This document shows positions 27,165 to 36,289 of a stretch of 64,000 nucleotides of DNA, piece after piece. Below the pieces are notes generated by a model, which saw only the letters and a program-made list of their open reading frames with translations, did not search any database and was not told the origin of the DNA. The stretch comes from Hyphomicrobiales bacterium (GTDB lineage: Bacteria > Pseudomonadota > Alphaproteobacteria > Rhizobiales > Beijerinckiaceae). The stretch spans positions 310,001-374,000 of the forward strand of contig JAIXYZ010000013.1 in NCBI GenBank assembly GCA_027489955.1, in the 5' to 3' direction. Within the stretch, counting starts at the first letter, position 1; each line of letters starts with the position of its first letter. A program made the position numbers and the translations under genes.

Positions 27165-27196
27165 TTGGAAACAAAGCAGTTTTACATCATTCTAAA
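27165..27196 (+). promoter_or_regulatory. candidate hemP promoter with overlapping ICE-like motif
   Basis: TTGGAA (27165-27170), a 17-base spacer and CATTCT (27188-27193) form a plausible sigma-70 promoter. The -10 lies inside CATTCTAAA (27188-27196), the same motif as near hmuR. A regulator bound there would block transcription. The flanking region (27100-27240) is AT-richer than the genes. Confidence 0.5.
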
Positions 27197-27233
27197 CTGC
27201 GACGTCTGTTTCCGAACTATCGGGATAACAGTC

Positions 27234-27431
27234 TTGAACGAATCTAAACTGAAGGCCGGCGCCGGCGGCCCGCACGCGGATGCGGCTTCCGCCGCGGTGG
27301 CCGCCGTGGACACGCCGGAACTCGACGTCCGGGACATCATGGGCGCCGCCCGCGAGGCGGTGATCCGTCACAACGGCGAGCGCTATCGCCTGCGCATCAC
27401 CGCAAACCAGAAGCTGATCCTGACGAAATGA
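27234..27431 (+). CDS. hemP: hemin uptake protein HemP
   Basis: A 65-residue HemP-family protein. The conserved C-terminal half ELDVRDIMGAAREAVIRHNGERYRLRITANQKLILTK is unmistakable. The start is TTG 27234 (LNESKLKAG), preceded by CGGGATAA; the frame is open upstream but AT-rich and not conserved-looking. HemP activates heme-receptor expression or heme uptake in several proteobacteria. The stop overlaps the hmuT start (ATGA). Confidence 0.9.
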   Translation: MNESKLKAGAGGPHADAASAAVAAVDTPELDVRDIMGAAREAVIRHNGERYRLRITANQKLILTK

Positions 27432-28312
27432 GCATGGCCATGACCGTCCTGACGCATGTCCGCCGCCTGCTGGCACCGTTCGCCGCCGCTGCCATCCTCG
27501 CCGCCGGTCCCGCCCATGCCGGGGACAGGGCGGGCACGCGCATCGTCTCGGTCGGCGGCACGATCACCGAGATCGTCCATGCCCTGGGCGCGGGCGATCG
27601 GCTCGTCGCGGTGGACACGACGAGCACGCATCCGCCTGAGGCCGCCGCCCGGCCCAGCGTCGGCTACATGCGCGCCCTCTCGGCCGAGGGGATCCTGTCC
27701 CTGAGGCCGAGCGCGGTCCTCGCGCAGGAGGGCTCCGGCCCGCCCGCCGTGCTGGAACTCATACGTGGCGCGGGCATCCCGCTCCATGTGCTGCCGGACG
27801 AGCCGAGCCCGGAGGGCGTCGTGCGCCGCATCCGCCAGGTGGCCTCGCTGATCGGTGCCGACGAAACGGGCGCGGCGCTCGCTTCATCGGTTGCGGCGAA
27901 ATTCGCCGCACTCGCCGCCGGGCCGCCGACCAGGCCCCTGCGCGTCCTCTTCCTCATCAGCCTCCAGGGCGGCAGGCCGATGGCGGCCGGATCGGGCACC
28001 GCCGCCGCCGCCATGATCGGCCTGTCCGGCGCGACCAACGCCGCGGAGGGATTCGAAGGGTACAAGCCGCTGACCGACGAGGCGGTGGCGGCTTCCCGGC
28101 CGGATGTCGTCCTGATGATGGAGCGCGCAGGCGCCTCCATGACGCCGGAGGCGCTCTTCGCGCTGCCCGCCTTCGCCCGCACGCCGGCCGCTTCGCGCAA
28201 GGCGCTCGTCGTCATGGACGGGCTCTATCTCCTGGGCTTCGGGCCGCGGACGCCCGATGCCATCCGGGACCTTCGGGCCGCCCTGTCGCGCGCTGCGGGA
28301 TCGGGCTCGTGA
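27428..28312 (+). CDS. hmuT: heme ABC transporter periplasmic binding protein
   Basis: A 294-residue class III binding protein with a Sec signal (cleavage near AHAGDRAG, residue 32). The mature protein begins RIVSVGGTITEIVHALGAGDRLVAVD, and a later conserved segment is PLTDEAVAASRPDVVLMM. It delivers heme to HmuUV. It is joined to hemP and hmuU by ATGA and GTGA overlaps. Confidence 0.93.
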   Translation: MSMAMTVLTHVRRLLAPFAAAAILAAGPAHAGDRAGTRIVSVGGTITEIVHALGAGDRLVAVDTTSTHPPEAAARPSVGYMRALSAEGILSLRPSAVLAQEGSGPPAVLELIRGAGIPLHVLPDEPSPEGVVRRIRQVASLIGADETGAALASSVAAKFAALAAGPPTRPLRVLFLISLQGGRPMAAGSGTAAAAMIGLSGATNAAEGFEGYKPLTDEAVAASRPDVVLMMERAGASMTPEALFALPAFARTPAASRKALVVMDGLYLLGFGPRTPDAIRDLRAALSRAAGSGS

Positions 28313-29382
28313 CCCTCGCGGTCGAGGCCGCCCCGCCCCGCCTGCGGCCGGCGCTCGCCAGTCCCGCCGGCCGGGCCCTGTTCCTGGCGGGCCTTGCGGC
28401 TCTCCTGGTGCTTGCCGCGATCGCCGCTTTGGCCTTCGGCGCGGCGCGCATCCCTCCGGTGCGGGTGCTGGCGATCCTCGCGGGGCAGGCCGATCCGGCG
28501 TTTGCGGGCGATGCCGCCATCGTCTGGCAGATCAGGCTGCCGAGGCTGGTCCTCGGAGCGCTGGTCGGCGCCGGGCTGGCAGCCTCCGGGGCGCTGATGC
28601 AGGGCCTTTTCCGCAATCCGCTGGCCGATCCCGGGCTCGTCGGCGTGTCGTCCGGCGCCGGGCTTGCCGCGGCAGCGACCATCGTCCTGGGACACCGTCT
28701 GCCGCTGGGCGGGCTCGATCCGGCGGCGATCCTGCCCTTCGCCGCGTTCCTCGGCGGCCTCGCCGTCACGATCCTGCTCTATCGCCTGTCCACGCGGGAC
28801 GGACGCACCTCGGTCGCGACCATGCTGCTCGCCGGAATCGCGGTCGGCGCGCTCGCCGGCGCGCTCACCGGCCTGCTCGCCTATGCCAGCGACGACCGCC
28901 AGCTCAGGGATCTGACCTTCTGGTCCCTCGGCTCCCTCGGCGGCGCCACCTGGTCGAAGGTGGCTGCGACCGCGCCTGCGATCCTTCCCGTTCTGTTGGC
29001 GGTGCCGTTCCTGTCGCGCGGGCTCAACGCGCTGCTTCTCGGCGAGGCCGAGGCCCATCACCTCGGCATCCCGGTCCAGAGGCTGAAGGCGCTGCTCGTC
29101 GTCGCGTCCGCGCTCGCCGTCGGCGCCTCCGTCGCCGCCGCAGGCGCCATCGGCTTCATCGGCATCGTCGTGCCGCACCTCGTGAGGCTCGCGGCCGGTC
29201 CCGACCATCGGCTCGTCCTGCCGGGCAGCGCACTGCTCGGCGCGGCCTTCCTCGTGGCGGCGGACATCCTCGCCCGCACGCTCGTGGTGCCCGCCGAACT
29301 GCCGATCGGCATCGTGACCGCCGCGACGGGCGCGCCGTTCTTCCTGTGGCTCCTGCTCGGGCGCCGGACGACCCTGTCATGA
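28309..29382 (+). CDS. hmuU: heme ABC transporter permease
   Basis: A 357-residue FecCD-family permease with about ten membrane helices. Markers include IRLPRLVLGALVGAGLAASG, GVSSGAGLAAAATIVLG and GFIGIVVPHLVRL near residue 285. The start is GTG 28309, overlapping the hmuT stop (GTGA). Confidence 0.94.
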   Translation: MTLAVEAAPPRLRPALASPAGRALFLAGLAALLVLAAIAALAFGAARIPPVRVLAILAGQADPAFAGDAAIVWQIRLPRLVLGALVGAGLAASGALMQGLFRNPLADPGLVGVSSGAGLAAAATIVLGHRLPLGGLDPAAILPFAAFLGGLAVTILLYRLSTRDGRTSVATMLLAGIAVGALAGALTGLLAYASDDRQLRDLTFWSLGSLGGATWSKVAATAPAILPVLLAVPFLSRGLNALLLGEAEAHHLGIPVQRLKALLVVASALAVGASVAAAGAIGFIGIVVPHLVRLAAGPDHRLVLPGSALLGAAFLVAADILARTLVVPAELPIGIVTAATGAPFFLWLLLGRRTTLS

Positions 29383-30182
29383 GCGGGCCGATCCTCATCG
29401 CAGAGAACCTGGTCTTCGCCGCCGGGCGCAGGCGCCTCGTCGATGACGTCTCGCTCGCGCTCGCCCCAGGCTCGCTCGCGATCCTCGTCGGGCCCAACGG
29501 CGCCGGCAAATCGACGCTGCTGCGCCTGCTCACCGGCGAGATCCGGCCCGGATCGGGCGAGGTCCGGATCGAGGGCTTGCCGCTCGGCGGCTGGCCCGGC
29601 TGGCGCCTTGCCGCCAAGCGGGCGGTCCTGCCCCAGTCCAGCCGGCTCGCCTTCGCCTTCACGGTGGCAGAACTCGTCGCCATCGGCGTCGACGGCATAG
29701 GCCGGGGTCTGTCGGCCAGGGACCGGTCCCGCATCGCGGCCGAGGCCATCGAGGCGGCCGAACTCACGGCGCTGGCCGGCGCATCGATCGACCGTCTCTC
29801 CGGCGGCGAGCGCCAGCGCGCCCATCTGGCGCGGGTTCTGGCGCAGCTTGCCGCGGGGGCGAGCGTGGAGGGGCGGCAGGTCCTGTTCCTGGACGAGCCC
29901 ACCGCCGGCCTCGATATCCGCCACCAGATGGCCTTGCTGGAAACGGCGCGACGGGTGGCGCGGGACGGCAACGCCGTGCTCGCCATCATCCACGACCTGC
30001 ACCTGGCAATGCGCTATGCGGACGATCTCTTCGTGATGCGCCAGGGCCGCCTGGCCGCGCACGGGGCGGTCGGCCCGGCCACGATTGCCGCCATCGCCGA
30101 TGCCTTCAGCGTCGAGCCGGGCGCTATCCCGGTCCTGGCGACGCAGAATGGGGCCGGGAGCGGCAGGGCCGGGTTTGCCTAG
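29379..30182 (+). CDS. hmuV: heme ABC transporter ATPase
   Basis: A 267-residue ATPase: Walker A VGPNGAGKST, signature LSGGERQRAHLARVL, Walker B VLFLDEPTAGLD and switch His in IIHDLHLA. It partners HmuU. ATG 29379 overlaps the hmuU stop. The 3' end overlaps the convergent kdpE stop by four bases, so the heme and Kdp operons meet tail to tail without a terminator between them. Confidence 0.95.
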   Translation: MSGPILIAENLVFAAGRRRLVDDVSLALAPGSLAILVGPNGAGKSTLLRLLTGEIRPGSGEVRIEGLPLGGWPGWRLAAKRAVLPQSSRLAFAFTVAELVAIGVDGIGRGLSARDRSRIAAEAIEAAELTALAGASIDRLSGGERQRAHLARVLAQLAAGASVEGRQVLFLDEPTAGLDIRHQMALLETARRVARDGNAVLAIIHDLHLAMRYADDLFVMRQGRLAAHGAVGPATIAAIADAFSVEPGAIPVLATQNGAGSGRAGFA

Positions 30183-30895
30183 CCGCCCGCGCCCGAAACC
30201 CGGTCCGCGATGATCTGCAGGCGATAGCCGACGCCGGGCTCGGTGATGATGAGACGCGGATCGGCGGCGTCGTCGCCCAGCTTGTCGCGCAGGTGGCCTA
30301 TGGCGATGCGCAGGTAGTGCGTGTCGGTCGCATGGGCCGGGCCCCAGACGTCCGTCAGCATCTGCTTGTGGCTGACCAGCCGCCCCGCATGCCGGGCGAG
30401 GAGAGCCAGGACGTCGAACTCCTTGCGCGTCAGCTTCACATCGCGCCCGTCGCGGCTGACTGTCCGCGCCGCGAGGTTCACCTTCAGGCTGCCGGCGGCG
30501 ATCTCCGGGGCGTCCTCGGCGCTCGTCGCCTGCTTGCGCAGCAGGACGCGCACGCGCGCCAGCAATTCGCCCGTCGCGAAGGGCTTGGTCACGTAATCGT
30601 CCGCGCCCGCATCCAGCGCCGCGATCTTGTCGCCTTCCCCGTCCCGGACGGACAGGACGAGGACAGGCACCCGCGACCATTCCCGGATGGCCGCGATGAC
30701 CGCGCGCCCGTCCATGTCCGGCAGGCCCAGATCGAGGATCACGAGGTCGGGCGCGCGCGTCGCCGCGAGCTCCAGTCCCTTGCGCCCGCCATCCGCCTCC
30801 AGCGTCTCGTGCCCCGCGCTCCCCAGCGCGATCGTCAGGAAGCGCCGGATCGGCGCCTCGTCCTCGACGATCAGGATCCGTGCAGGCGCGCTCAT
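30179..30895 (-). CDS. kdpE: potassium-responsive response regulator KdpE
   Basis: A 238-residue OmpR/PhoB-type regulator. The receiver domain has the acidic pair in VEDEAP, phospho-acceptor in VILDLGLPDMDG and Lys in VTKPFA. The winged-helix DNA-binding domain runs from about residue 125 and includes TRKEFDVLALLARHAG and PGVGYRL. It activates kdpFABC when K+ is limiting. The start ATG overlaps the kdpD stop. Confidence 0.95.
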   Translation of the reverse strand: MSAPARILIVEDEAPIRRFLTIALGSAGHETLEADGGRKGLELAATRAPDLVILDLGLPDMDGRAVIAAIREWSRVPVLVLSVRDGEGDKIAALDAGADDYVTKPFATGELLARVRVLLRKQATSAEDAPEIAAGSLKVNLAARTVSRDGRDVKLTRKEFDVLALLARHAGRLVSHKQMLTDVWGPAHATDTHYLRIAIGHLRDKLGDDAADPRLIITEPGVGYRLQIIADRVSGAGG

Positions 30896-33612
30896 GGACG
30901 GTCCTCCGCATCGCGGGCGACGGGCAGCGTCACGACGATGCGCGTGCCATGCCCGTCGGCGCCGGCCCCGGCGGCGACGCTCCCGCCATGGGCCTCGACA
31001 AAGCCCTTCACGATGGCAAGGCCCATCCCGGTTCCCGCCGGCGCGGAATCGCCCCGGGCGGCCCGGTGGAAAAGATCGAACACCGCTTCTCGCTGCTCCT
31101 CCGGAATGCCCGGCCCCCTGTCCGACACCGCGATGCGGACATGTCCGCCCTCGCGCCCGGCCTCCAGGGTGATGGGCGTGCCCGCCGGCGCGTATTTCGC
31201 CGCGTTCTCCAGGAGGTTCGCCAGGACCTGTCCGACGAGGACCGGGTCGACGTCGAGGAGCGGCAGGTCCGGCGGGAGGACAAGCCGGAGCGTGTGATGG
31301 GCCAGCGTCCGCTCCAGGTCTGCGCGCACCCGGCCGACGATCTCGCGAAGGTCGGCCGCCATGCGCCGCGGCTTGAGGGCGCCGTGCCCCAGCCGCGTCA
31401 TGTCGAGCAGATTCTGCACCGTCCTGTCGAGCCGCCGGGCCTCGTCCAGCGCGGTCTGCGCCAGCTCGCGGCGGCTGGCGTCCGGCAGGTCGTCCATGCC
31501 GTCGGCGAGGGCGGAGGTCGCGCCGATGACGCTGACGAGCGGGGTGCGCAGATCGTGGCTGACGGCGTTGAGCAGGGCGGCGCGCAGCCGGTCGCTCTCC
31601 TGCGCCACGCGCGCATTGGCAAGGTCGTCGGAGAGCTGGTTGCGCTCGATGGCGACGGCAACCTGGTCCTCCACCGCCAGGAGCAGGCGGCGCATGTCCG
31701 GGTCCGTTGCGCGGGAGGGGTCGCGGAAGCGCACGCCGACGACGCCGAACGGATGGCTCGCCGTCGCCAGGGGCACGAAGAGCCAGGCGCTGTTGGGCAG
31801 GGTGCCCGTTCCGGTGCCCGCAGGCTCGCCCTTGTCGAAGGCCCAGCGGGCGGCCCCTTCGGCCTTCGCGTCCAGATCGTCGGCGATCGTGGGATGGCCC
31901 TGCACCTGCTGGAGCGTGCCGGCCGCGTCGGGCGTCAGGATGATGGCGTGGCAGTCCAGCGCCTTGGCGATGTGGGCGACGGCCGCCCAGAGCACGTCGT
32001 CGGCTTTCGTCACCGACGCGATTCGGCGCGCGAAGGCGTAGAGCGTCTCCGTTCGCGCCTGGGACGCGCGCATCGCCTCCACCTGCGCCTTCAGGCGGCT
32101 GGCCAGCGTGCCGGTGAAGATCGCCCCCAGCAGGAACACGCTCAGCGAGACGATGTCGGAGCCGCCCGACACCAGGAACGTGTAATAGGGCTCGGTGTAG
32201 AGGAAATTGTAGGTCAGGAAGCCGAGGACGCCCGCCGCCAGCGACGGGCCGAGCCCGAAACGCGACCCCACCACCAGCACTGCGGACAGGTACATCACCG
32301 TCAGCACGCCGGCCGGGACCGCGTCCCAGCGCGCCGCCGGCCAGGCCGCCAGCGAGGCGGCCGCCACGGCGGCGCAGGCCCAGCCATAGGCGCGCCATTC
32401 CGGTCGCAGCGGCCGGCGCGCCAGCGCGCGGCGGCGCAGCGCGCCCGCCCGCGGCGTCAGCACGGTGATCTCGATATCCGCGGCCGCATTCAGCAGCCGA
32501 TCCAGGACCGGCTCCCGCCACAGGCGCGGGAGGCGGCGCAGAAGCGGGCCGGGCGGCGGGCGCCCGACGACGAGCCGGGTCACGTTCCGCTCGCGCGCGA
32601 ACCGCAGGAGCTCGCCCGCCACATCCGATTCCGCCCGCAGGATCGCGACCTCGGCGCCGAGCGTCTCCGCAAGCCTCAGTGCCGCCATCGTGCCGGCGCG
32701 GGCCTCCGGGCTCATGGCCTCGTGGCGGGGCGTCACCACCGTCGCCGCCAGCCAGGGGATCTTCATTCGCTCGGCCATGCGCTTGCCGGCCCTGACCAGG
32801 GCCTTGCCCGCGCCCGTCTCGTTGACGCAGACCAGAAGCCGTTCCTCGGCGGGCCAGATGCCGGAGATCGCGTGCTCGCGCATATAGGCGAGCATGTCGG
32901 CATCCACATGGCCGGCCACCGACCGAAGCGCCATTTCGCGCAGGGCCGTCAGCTTGCCGCGCGTGAAGAAGTTCTCCAGCGCCTGGCCCGCCTGCTGCGC
33001 GGCATAGACCTTGCCGTCCTTCAGGCGGGCGATGAGCTCCTCGGGCGGCAGGTCGATCAATTCGATCTGGTCGGCCGAATGCAGCACCTCGTCCGGAACG
33101 GTCTCCTGCACGCGCACGCCCGTGATCTGGGCGATGGCGTCATTCAGGCTTTCCAGGTGCTGGATGTTGAGGGTGGTGACGACGTCGATCCCGGCGTCCA
33201 GGACCTCCATCACGTCCTGCCAGCGCTTGGGATGGCGGGAGCCCGGCACGTTCGTGTGGGCGAACTCGTCGATCAGCGCCAGTTGCGGGCGCCGGGCGAT
33301 CAGCCCGTCCACGTCCAGCTCGCCGAGCGTCTGGCCGCGATAGTCGATCCGCGCGCGCGGCAATTGCTCCAGGTAGCCCAGAAGGCCCGCGGTATCGGCC
33401 CGTCCGTGGGTCTCGATGAGGGCCGCGACGACGTCGATCCCGGACCGCTGGCGGACCCGGGCCTCCTCCAGCATCGCGTAGGTCTTGCCGACGCCGGGCG
33501 AGGCGCCGAGGAAGATCTTCAGGCGCCCGCGGGCCCGGCGCCCGGCGCCCTCGGCGCGCGCGGCGTCGAGGAAGCTTTCCGGGTGCGGGCGGTCTGGATC
33601 GCTCAGGGCCAT
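30892..33612 (-). CDS. kdpD: osmosensitive K+ channel histidine kinase KdpD
   Basis: A 906-residue kinase, normal length. In order: KdpD N-terminal domain with GASPGVGKTYAML and LIDEFAHTNVPGSRHPKRWQ (residues about 35-240), a universal-stress-protein domain (about 250-375), four membrane helices (about 400-495), a GAF-like region, HisKA with SHDLRTPLVSVIGA and HATPase with DRGPGIPEEQ and GMGLAIVKGF. It senses low K+ and turgor and phosphorylates KdpE. It lies 15 bases behind kdpC. Confidence 0.96.
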   Translation of the reverse strand: MALSDPDRPHPESFLDAARAEGAGRRARGRLKIFLGASPGVGKTYAMLEEARVRQRSGIDVVAALIETHGRADTAGLLGYLEQLPRARIDYRGQTLGELDVDGLIARRPQLALIDEFAHTNVPGSRHPKRWQDVMEVLDAGIDVVTTLNIQHLESLNDAIAQITGVRVQETVPDEVLHSADQIELIDLPPEELIARLKDGKVYAAQQAGQALENFFTRGKLTALREMALRSVAGHVDADMLAYMREHAISGIWPAEERLLVCVNETGAGKALVRAGKRMAERMKIPWLAATVVTPRHEAMSPEARAGTMAALRLAETLGAEVAILRAESDVAGELLRFARERNVTRLVVGRPPPGPLLRRLPRLWREPVLDRLLNAAADIEITVLTPRAGALRRRALARRPLRPEWRAYGWACAAVAAASLAAWPAARWDAVPAGVLTVMYLSAVLVVGSRFGLGPSLAAGVLGFLTYNFLYTEPYYTFLVSGGSDIVSLSVFLLGAIFTGTLASRLKAQVEAMRASQARTETLYAFARRIASVTKADDVLWAAVAHIAKALDCHAIILTPDAAGTLQQVQGHPTIADDLDAKAEGAARWAFDKGEPAGTGTGTLPNSAWLFVPLATASHPFGVVGVRFRDPSRATDPDMRRLLLAVEDQVAVAIERNQLSDDLANARVAQESDRLRAALLNAVSHDLRTPLVSVIGATSALADGMDDLPDASRRELAQTALDEARRLDRTVQNLLDMTRLGHGALKPRRMAADLREIVGRVRADLERTLAHHTLRLVLPPDLPLLDVDPVLVGQVLANLLENAAKYAPAGTPITLEAGREGGHVRIAVSDRGPGIPEEQREAVFDLFHRAARGDSAPAGTGMGLAIVKGFVEAHGGSVAAGAGADGHGTRIVVTLPVARDAEDRP

Positions 33613-33627
33613 CGGGCTTTTCTGCGC

Positions 33628-34215
33628 TCAACGCCGCAGGGCGTCCAGCGCGAGGTTGAGGGCGAGAACGTTGACGCGCGCCTCCCCCAGGAGGCCCGCC
33701 TCGCGTCCCTCCACATGGGCCGCGACGAGGGCGCGCAGCGCTTCCTCGGGCAGGCCTCGGGCGGCCGCCACGCGGGACACCTGCGCCAGCGCGCCGGCGG
33801 GGCTGAGATGCGGGTCCAGACCCGAGGCGGAGGCCGTCACGAGGTCGGCCGGATGGGGCCCGGAGCCGAGGGCGGCAGCGCGCGCCGCCATCGCCTCGCT
33901 CAACGCCGTCGCGGTCGGCCCGAGATTCGATCCCGACGAATTCGCCGCGTTGTAGGGCGCCTCGATCGTTTTGGACGGGTCCGCCGGATCGGCGGCGCTC
34001 GTCGCGGAGGGGCGCGGGTGGAAATAGCCGGGCGCGGCGAAGGCCTGGCCGACGAGGCGCGACCCGACGGGTACGCCGCCCTTCATGACGAGCGATCCGT
34101 TCGCCTGCACGGGCAGGGCGAGCTGGCCGAAGGCTGTGATCGCGAGCGGATAGACCAGCCCCGTCAGCAGCGTGAACGCGGCAATAAGGACGAGGGACGG
34201 ACGCAGATGGGCCAT
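33628..34215 (-). CDS. kdpC: K+-transporting ATPase subunit KdpC
   Basis: A 195-residue subunit with a single N-terminal membrane helix (LVLIAAFTLLTGLVYPLAITA) and a periplasmic domain containing SRLVGQAF, YFHPRPSAT and SGSNLGPT, followed by ASASGLDPHLSPAGAL. It stabilises the KdpFABC complex. It sits 22 bases behind kdpB. Confidence 0.96.
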   Translation of the reverse strand: MAHLRPSLVLIAAFTLLTGLVYPLAITAFGQLALPVQANGSLVMKGGVPVGSRLVGQAFAAPGYFHPRPSATSAADPADPSKTIEAPYNAANSSGSNLGPTATALSEAMAARAAALGSGPHPADLVTASASGLDPHLSPAGALAQVSRVAAARGLPEEALRALVAAHVEGREAGLLGEARVNVLALNLALDALRR

Positions 34216-34237
34216 GGGAATTGTCCTGTTCGCGGCG

Positions 34238-36277
34238 TCAGACGAGGCCGAGGCCGGTGATGACGATGTCGATCGCCTTGATCCCGATGAAGGGCGCGAC
34301 CAGCCCGCCGAGGCCGTAGACCAGAAGGTTCCGGGCCAGCAGCGAGGAGGCGGAGGCGGGCCTGTAGGAGACGCCCCGGAGCGCGATCGGGATCAGCGCG
34401 ACGATGACGAGCGCGTTGAACACGATGGCGGACAGGATCGCCGATTGCGGCGAGGCCAGTCCCATGAGGTTCAGGCCCGAGAGGCCGGGATAGGCGGCGA
34501 TGAACAGCGCCGGCAGGATCGCGAAATATTTCGCGACGTCGTTGGCGATGGAGAAGGTCGTCAGCGCGCCGCGGGAGATGAGCAATTGCTTGCCCACCAT
34601 GACGATCTCGATGAGCTTCGTCGGGTCGCTGTCCAGGTCGATCAGGTTTCCCGCCTCCTTAGCGGCCGGGGTGCCGGCATTCATCGCGACGCCGACATCC
34701 GCCTGGGCGAGGGCCGGCGCATCGTTGGAGCCGTCGCCGCACATGGCCACGAGGCGGCCTTCAGCCTGTTCGGCGCGGATGAGTTCCAGCTTCCGCTCGG
34801 GTGTCGCCTCGGCGAGGAAATCGTCGACGCCGGCCTCGGCCGCGATGGCCGCGGCGGTGAGCGGGTTGTCGCCGGTGATCATCACCGTGCGGATGCCCAT
34901 GCGCCGCAATTCGGCGAAGCGCTCGCGGATATGGGGCTTCACCACGTCCTTCAGGGCGATGACGCCGAGCGGGCGGTCATTGCGGGCGACGAGGAGCGGC
35001 GTGCCGCCGGAATTGGCGACCTTGCGGACGGCTGCGTCCAGCTCCGGGCTCGCGCCGTGGCCCAGATGGCGCATGACGGCATCCGCCGCGCCCTTGCGGA
35101 TGGCCTGGCCGTCGGGGAGGTCGACGCCGGACATGCGGGTCTGCGCCGTGAACGGCACGAACGTCCCCGGCTGCGCCGGACGGGAGAAGCCGAACTGGCG
35201 CGCGGCGAGGTCCACGACCGAGCGCCCCTCGGCGGTCTCGTCCGCCAGCGAGGACAGGAAGGCCGCCTCGGCGAGATCGCGCTCGGACACGCCCGGCGCC
35301 GGCAGGAAGGCCGAGGCCATCCGGTTGCCGAAGGTGATCGTGCCGGTCTTGTCGAGCAGCAGCACGTCGATGTCCCCCGCCGCCTCGACCGCCCGGCCGG
35401 ACTTGGCGATGACGTTCGCCTTCACCAGCCGGTCCATGCCGGCAATGCCGATGGCCGATAGCAGCCCGCCGATCGTGGTCGGGATCAGGGTCACGAACAG
35501 GGCGGCGAGGTAGATGACGGGTAGGGACGTTCCGGACCAGGAGGCGAAGAACGGCAGCGAGACGACCACGAACAGGAAGACGAGGGTCAGGCTCGCCAGA
35601 AGGACGTCCAGCGCCACCTCGTTGGGAGTCTTGGCGCGCTTGGCGCCCTCCACCAGCGAGATCATGCGGTCCAGGAAGGTCTCGCCGGGCCTGGCTGTCA
35701 CGCGCAAGACCAGCCAGTCCGACAGGATGGTCGTGCCGCCGGTGACGGAGGAGCGGTCACCGCCCGATTCCCGGATCACCGGCGCGGATTCCCCCGTGAT
35801 GGCGGCCTCGTTGACGGAGGCCGCGCCCTCCACCACCTCGCCGTCGGTGGGGATGACGTCCCCGGCCTCAACGAGGATGAACTCCCCCGGCTCCACGAGG
35901 TCCACGTCCTTGAGTTCGAACAGCTCGCGGTTCTCGGGGTCGATCAGCACCCGGGCGCTGGCGGTGGAGCGCGTCGCCCGGAAGGCGTCGGCCCTGGCCT
36001 TGCCGCGTCCCTCGGCAACGGCCTCCGCGAAATTGGCGAACAGCACGGTGAACCACAGCCAGACGGCGATCTGCAGCCCGATCCGGAAGGTGGGGCCGCC
36101 GGTAAGACCCTCGCGGACCGCGAGCACGGTCGCCAGGACCGACACGAGCGCGGTCGCGAAGATCACAGGGTTGCGGGCAAGGCCGCGGGGATCGAGCTTG
36201 CGGAACGCCTGGATCAGGGCCGGACGCAGGATGGCGGGGGCGAAGAGGCCGAGTTCGGCCGGCGCATGCTTGGACAT
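34238..36277 (-). CDS. kdpB: K+-transporting P-type ATPase subunit KdpB
   Basis: A 679-residue P-type ATPase. The phosphorylated aspartate is Asp309 in [13 protein letters not shown], the A-domain carries [14 protein letters not shown], and the hinge has [20 protein letters not shown]. It drives K+ transport through KdpA. Confidence 0.98.
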   Translation of the reverse strand: MSKHAPAELGLFAPAILRPALIQAFRKLDPRGLARNPVIFATALVSVLATVLAVREGLTGGPTFRIGLQIAVWLWFTVLFANFAEAVAEGRGKARADAFRATRSTASARVLIDPENRELFELKDVDLVEPGEFILVEAGDVIPTDGEVVEGAASVNEAAITGESAPVIRESGGDRSSVTGGTTILSDWLVLRVTARPGETFLDRMISLVEGAKRAKTPNEVALDVLLASLTLVFLFVVVSLPFFASWSGTSLPVIYLAALFVTLIPTTIGGLLSAIGIAGMDRLVKANVIAKSGRAVEAAGDIDVLLLDKTGTITFGNRMASAFLPAPGVSERDLAEAAFLSSLADETAEGRSVVDLAARQFGFSRPAQPGTFVPFTAQTRMSGVDLPDGQAIRKGAADAVMRHLGHGASPELDAAVRKVANSGGTPLLVARNDRPLGVIALKDVVKPHIRERFAELRRMGIRTVMITGDNPLTAAAIAAEAGVDDFLAEATPERKLELIRAEQAEGRLVAMCGDGSNDAPALAQADVGVAMNAGTPAAKEAGNLIDLDSDPTKLIEIVMVGKQLLISRGALTTFSIANDVAKYFAILPALFIAAYPGLSGLNLMGLASPQSAILSAIVFNALVIVALIPIALRGVSYRPASASSLLARNLLVYGLGGLVAPFIGIKAIDIVITGLGLV

Positions 36278-36289
36278 GGGAGCGATCCT

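Noticed and set aside
27051-27233. Longer HemP starting near 27051
   Set aside because: The extra segment is AT-rich, contains the promoter-like elements and ICE-like motif, and is not HemP-like.
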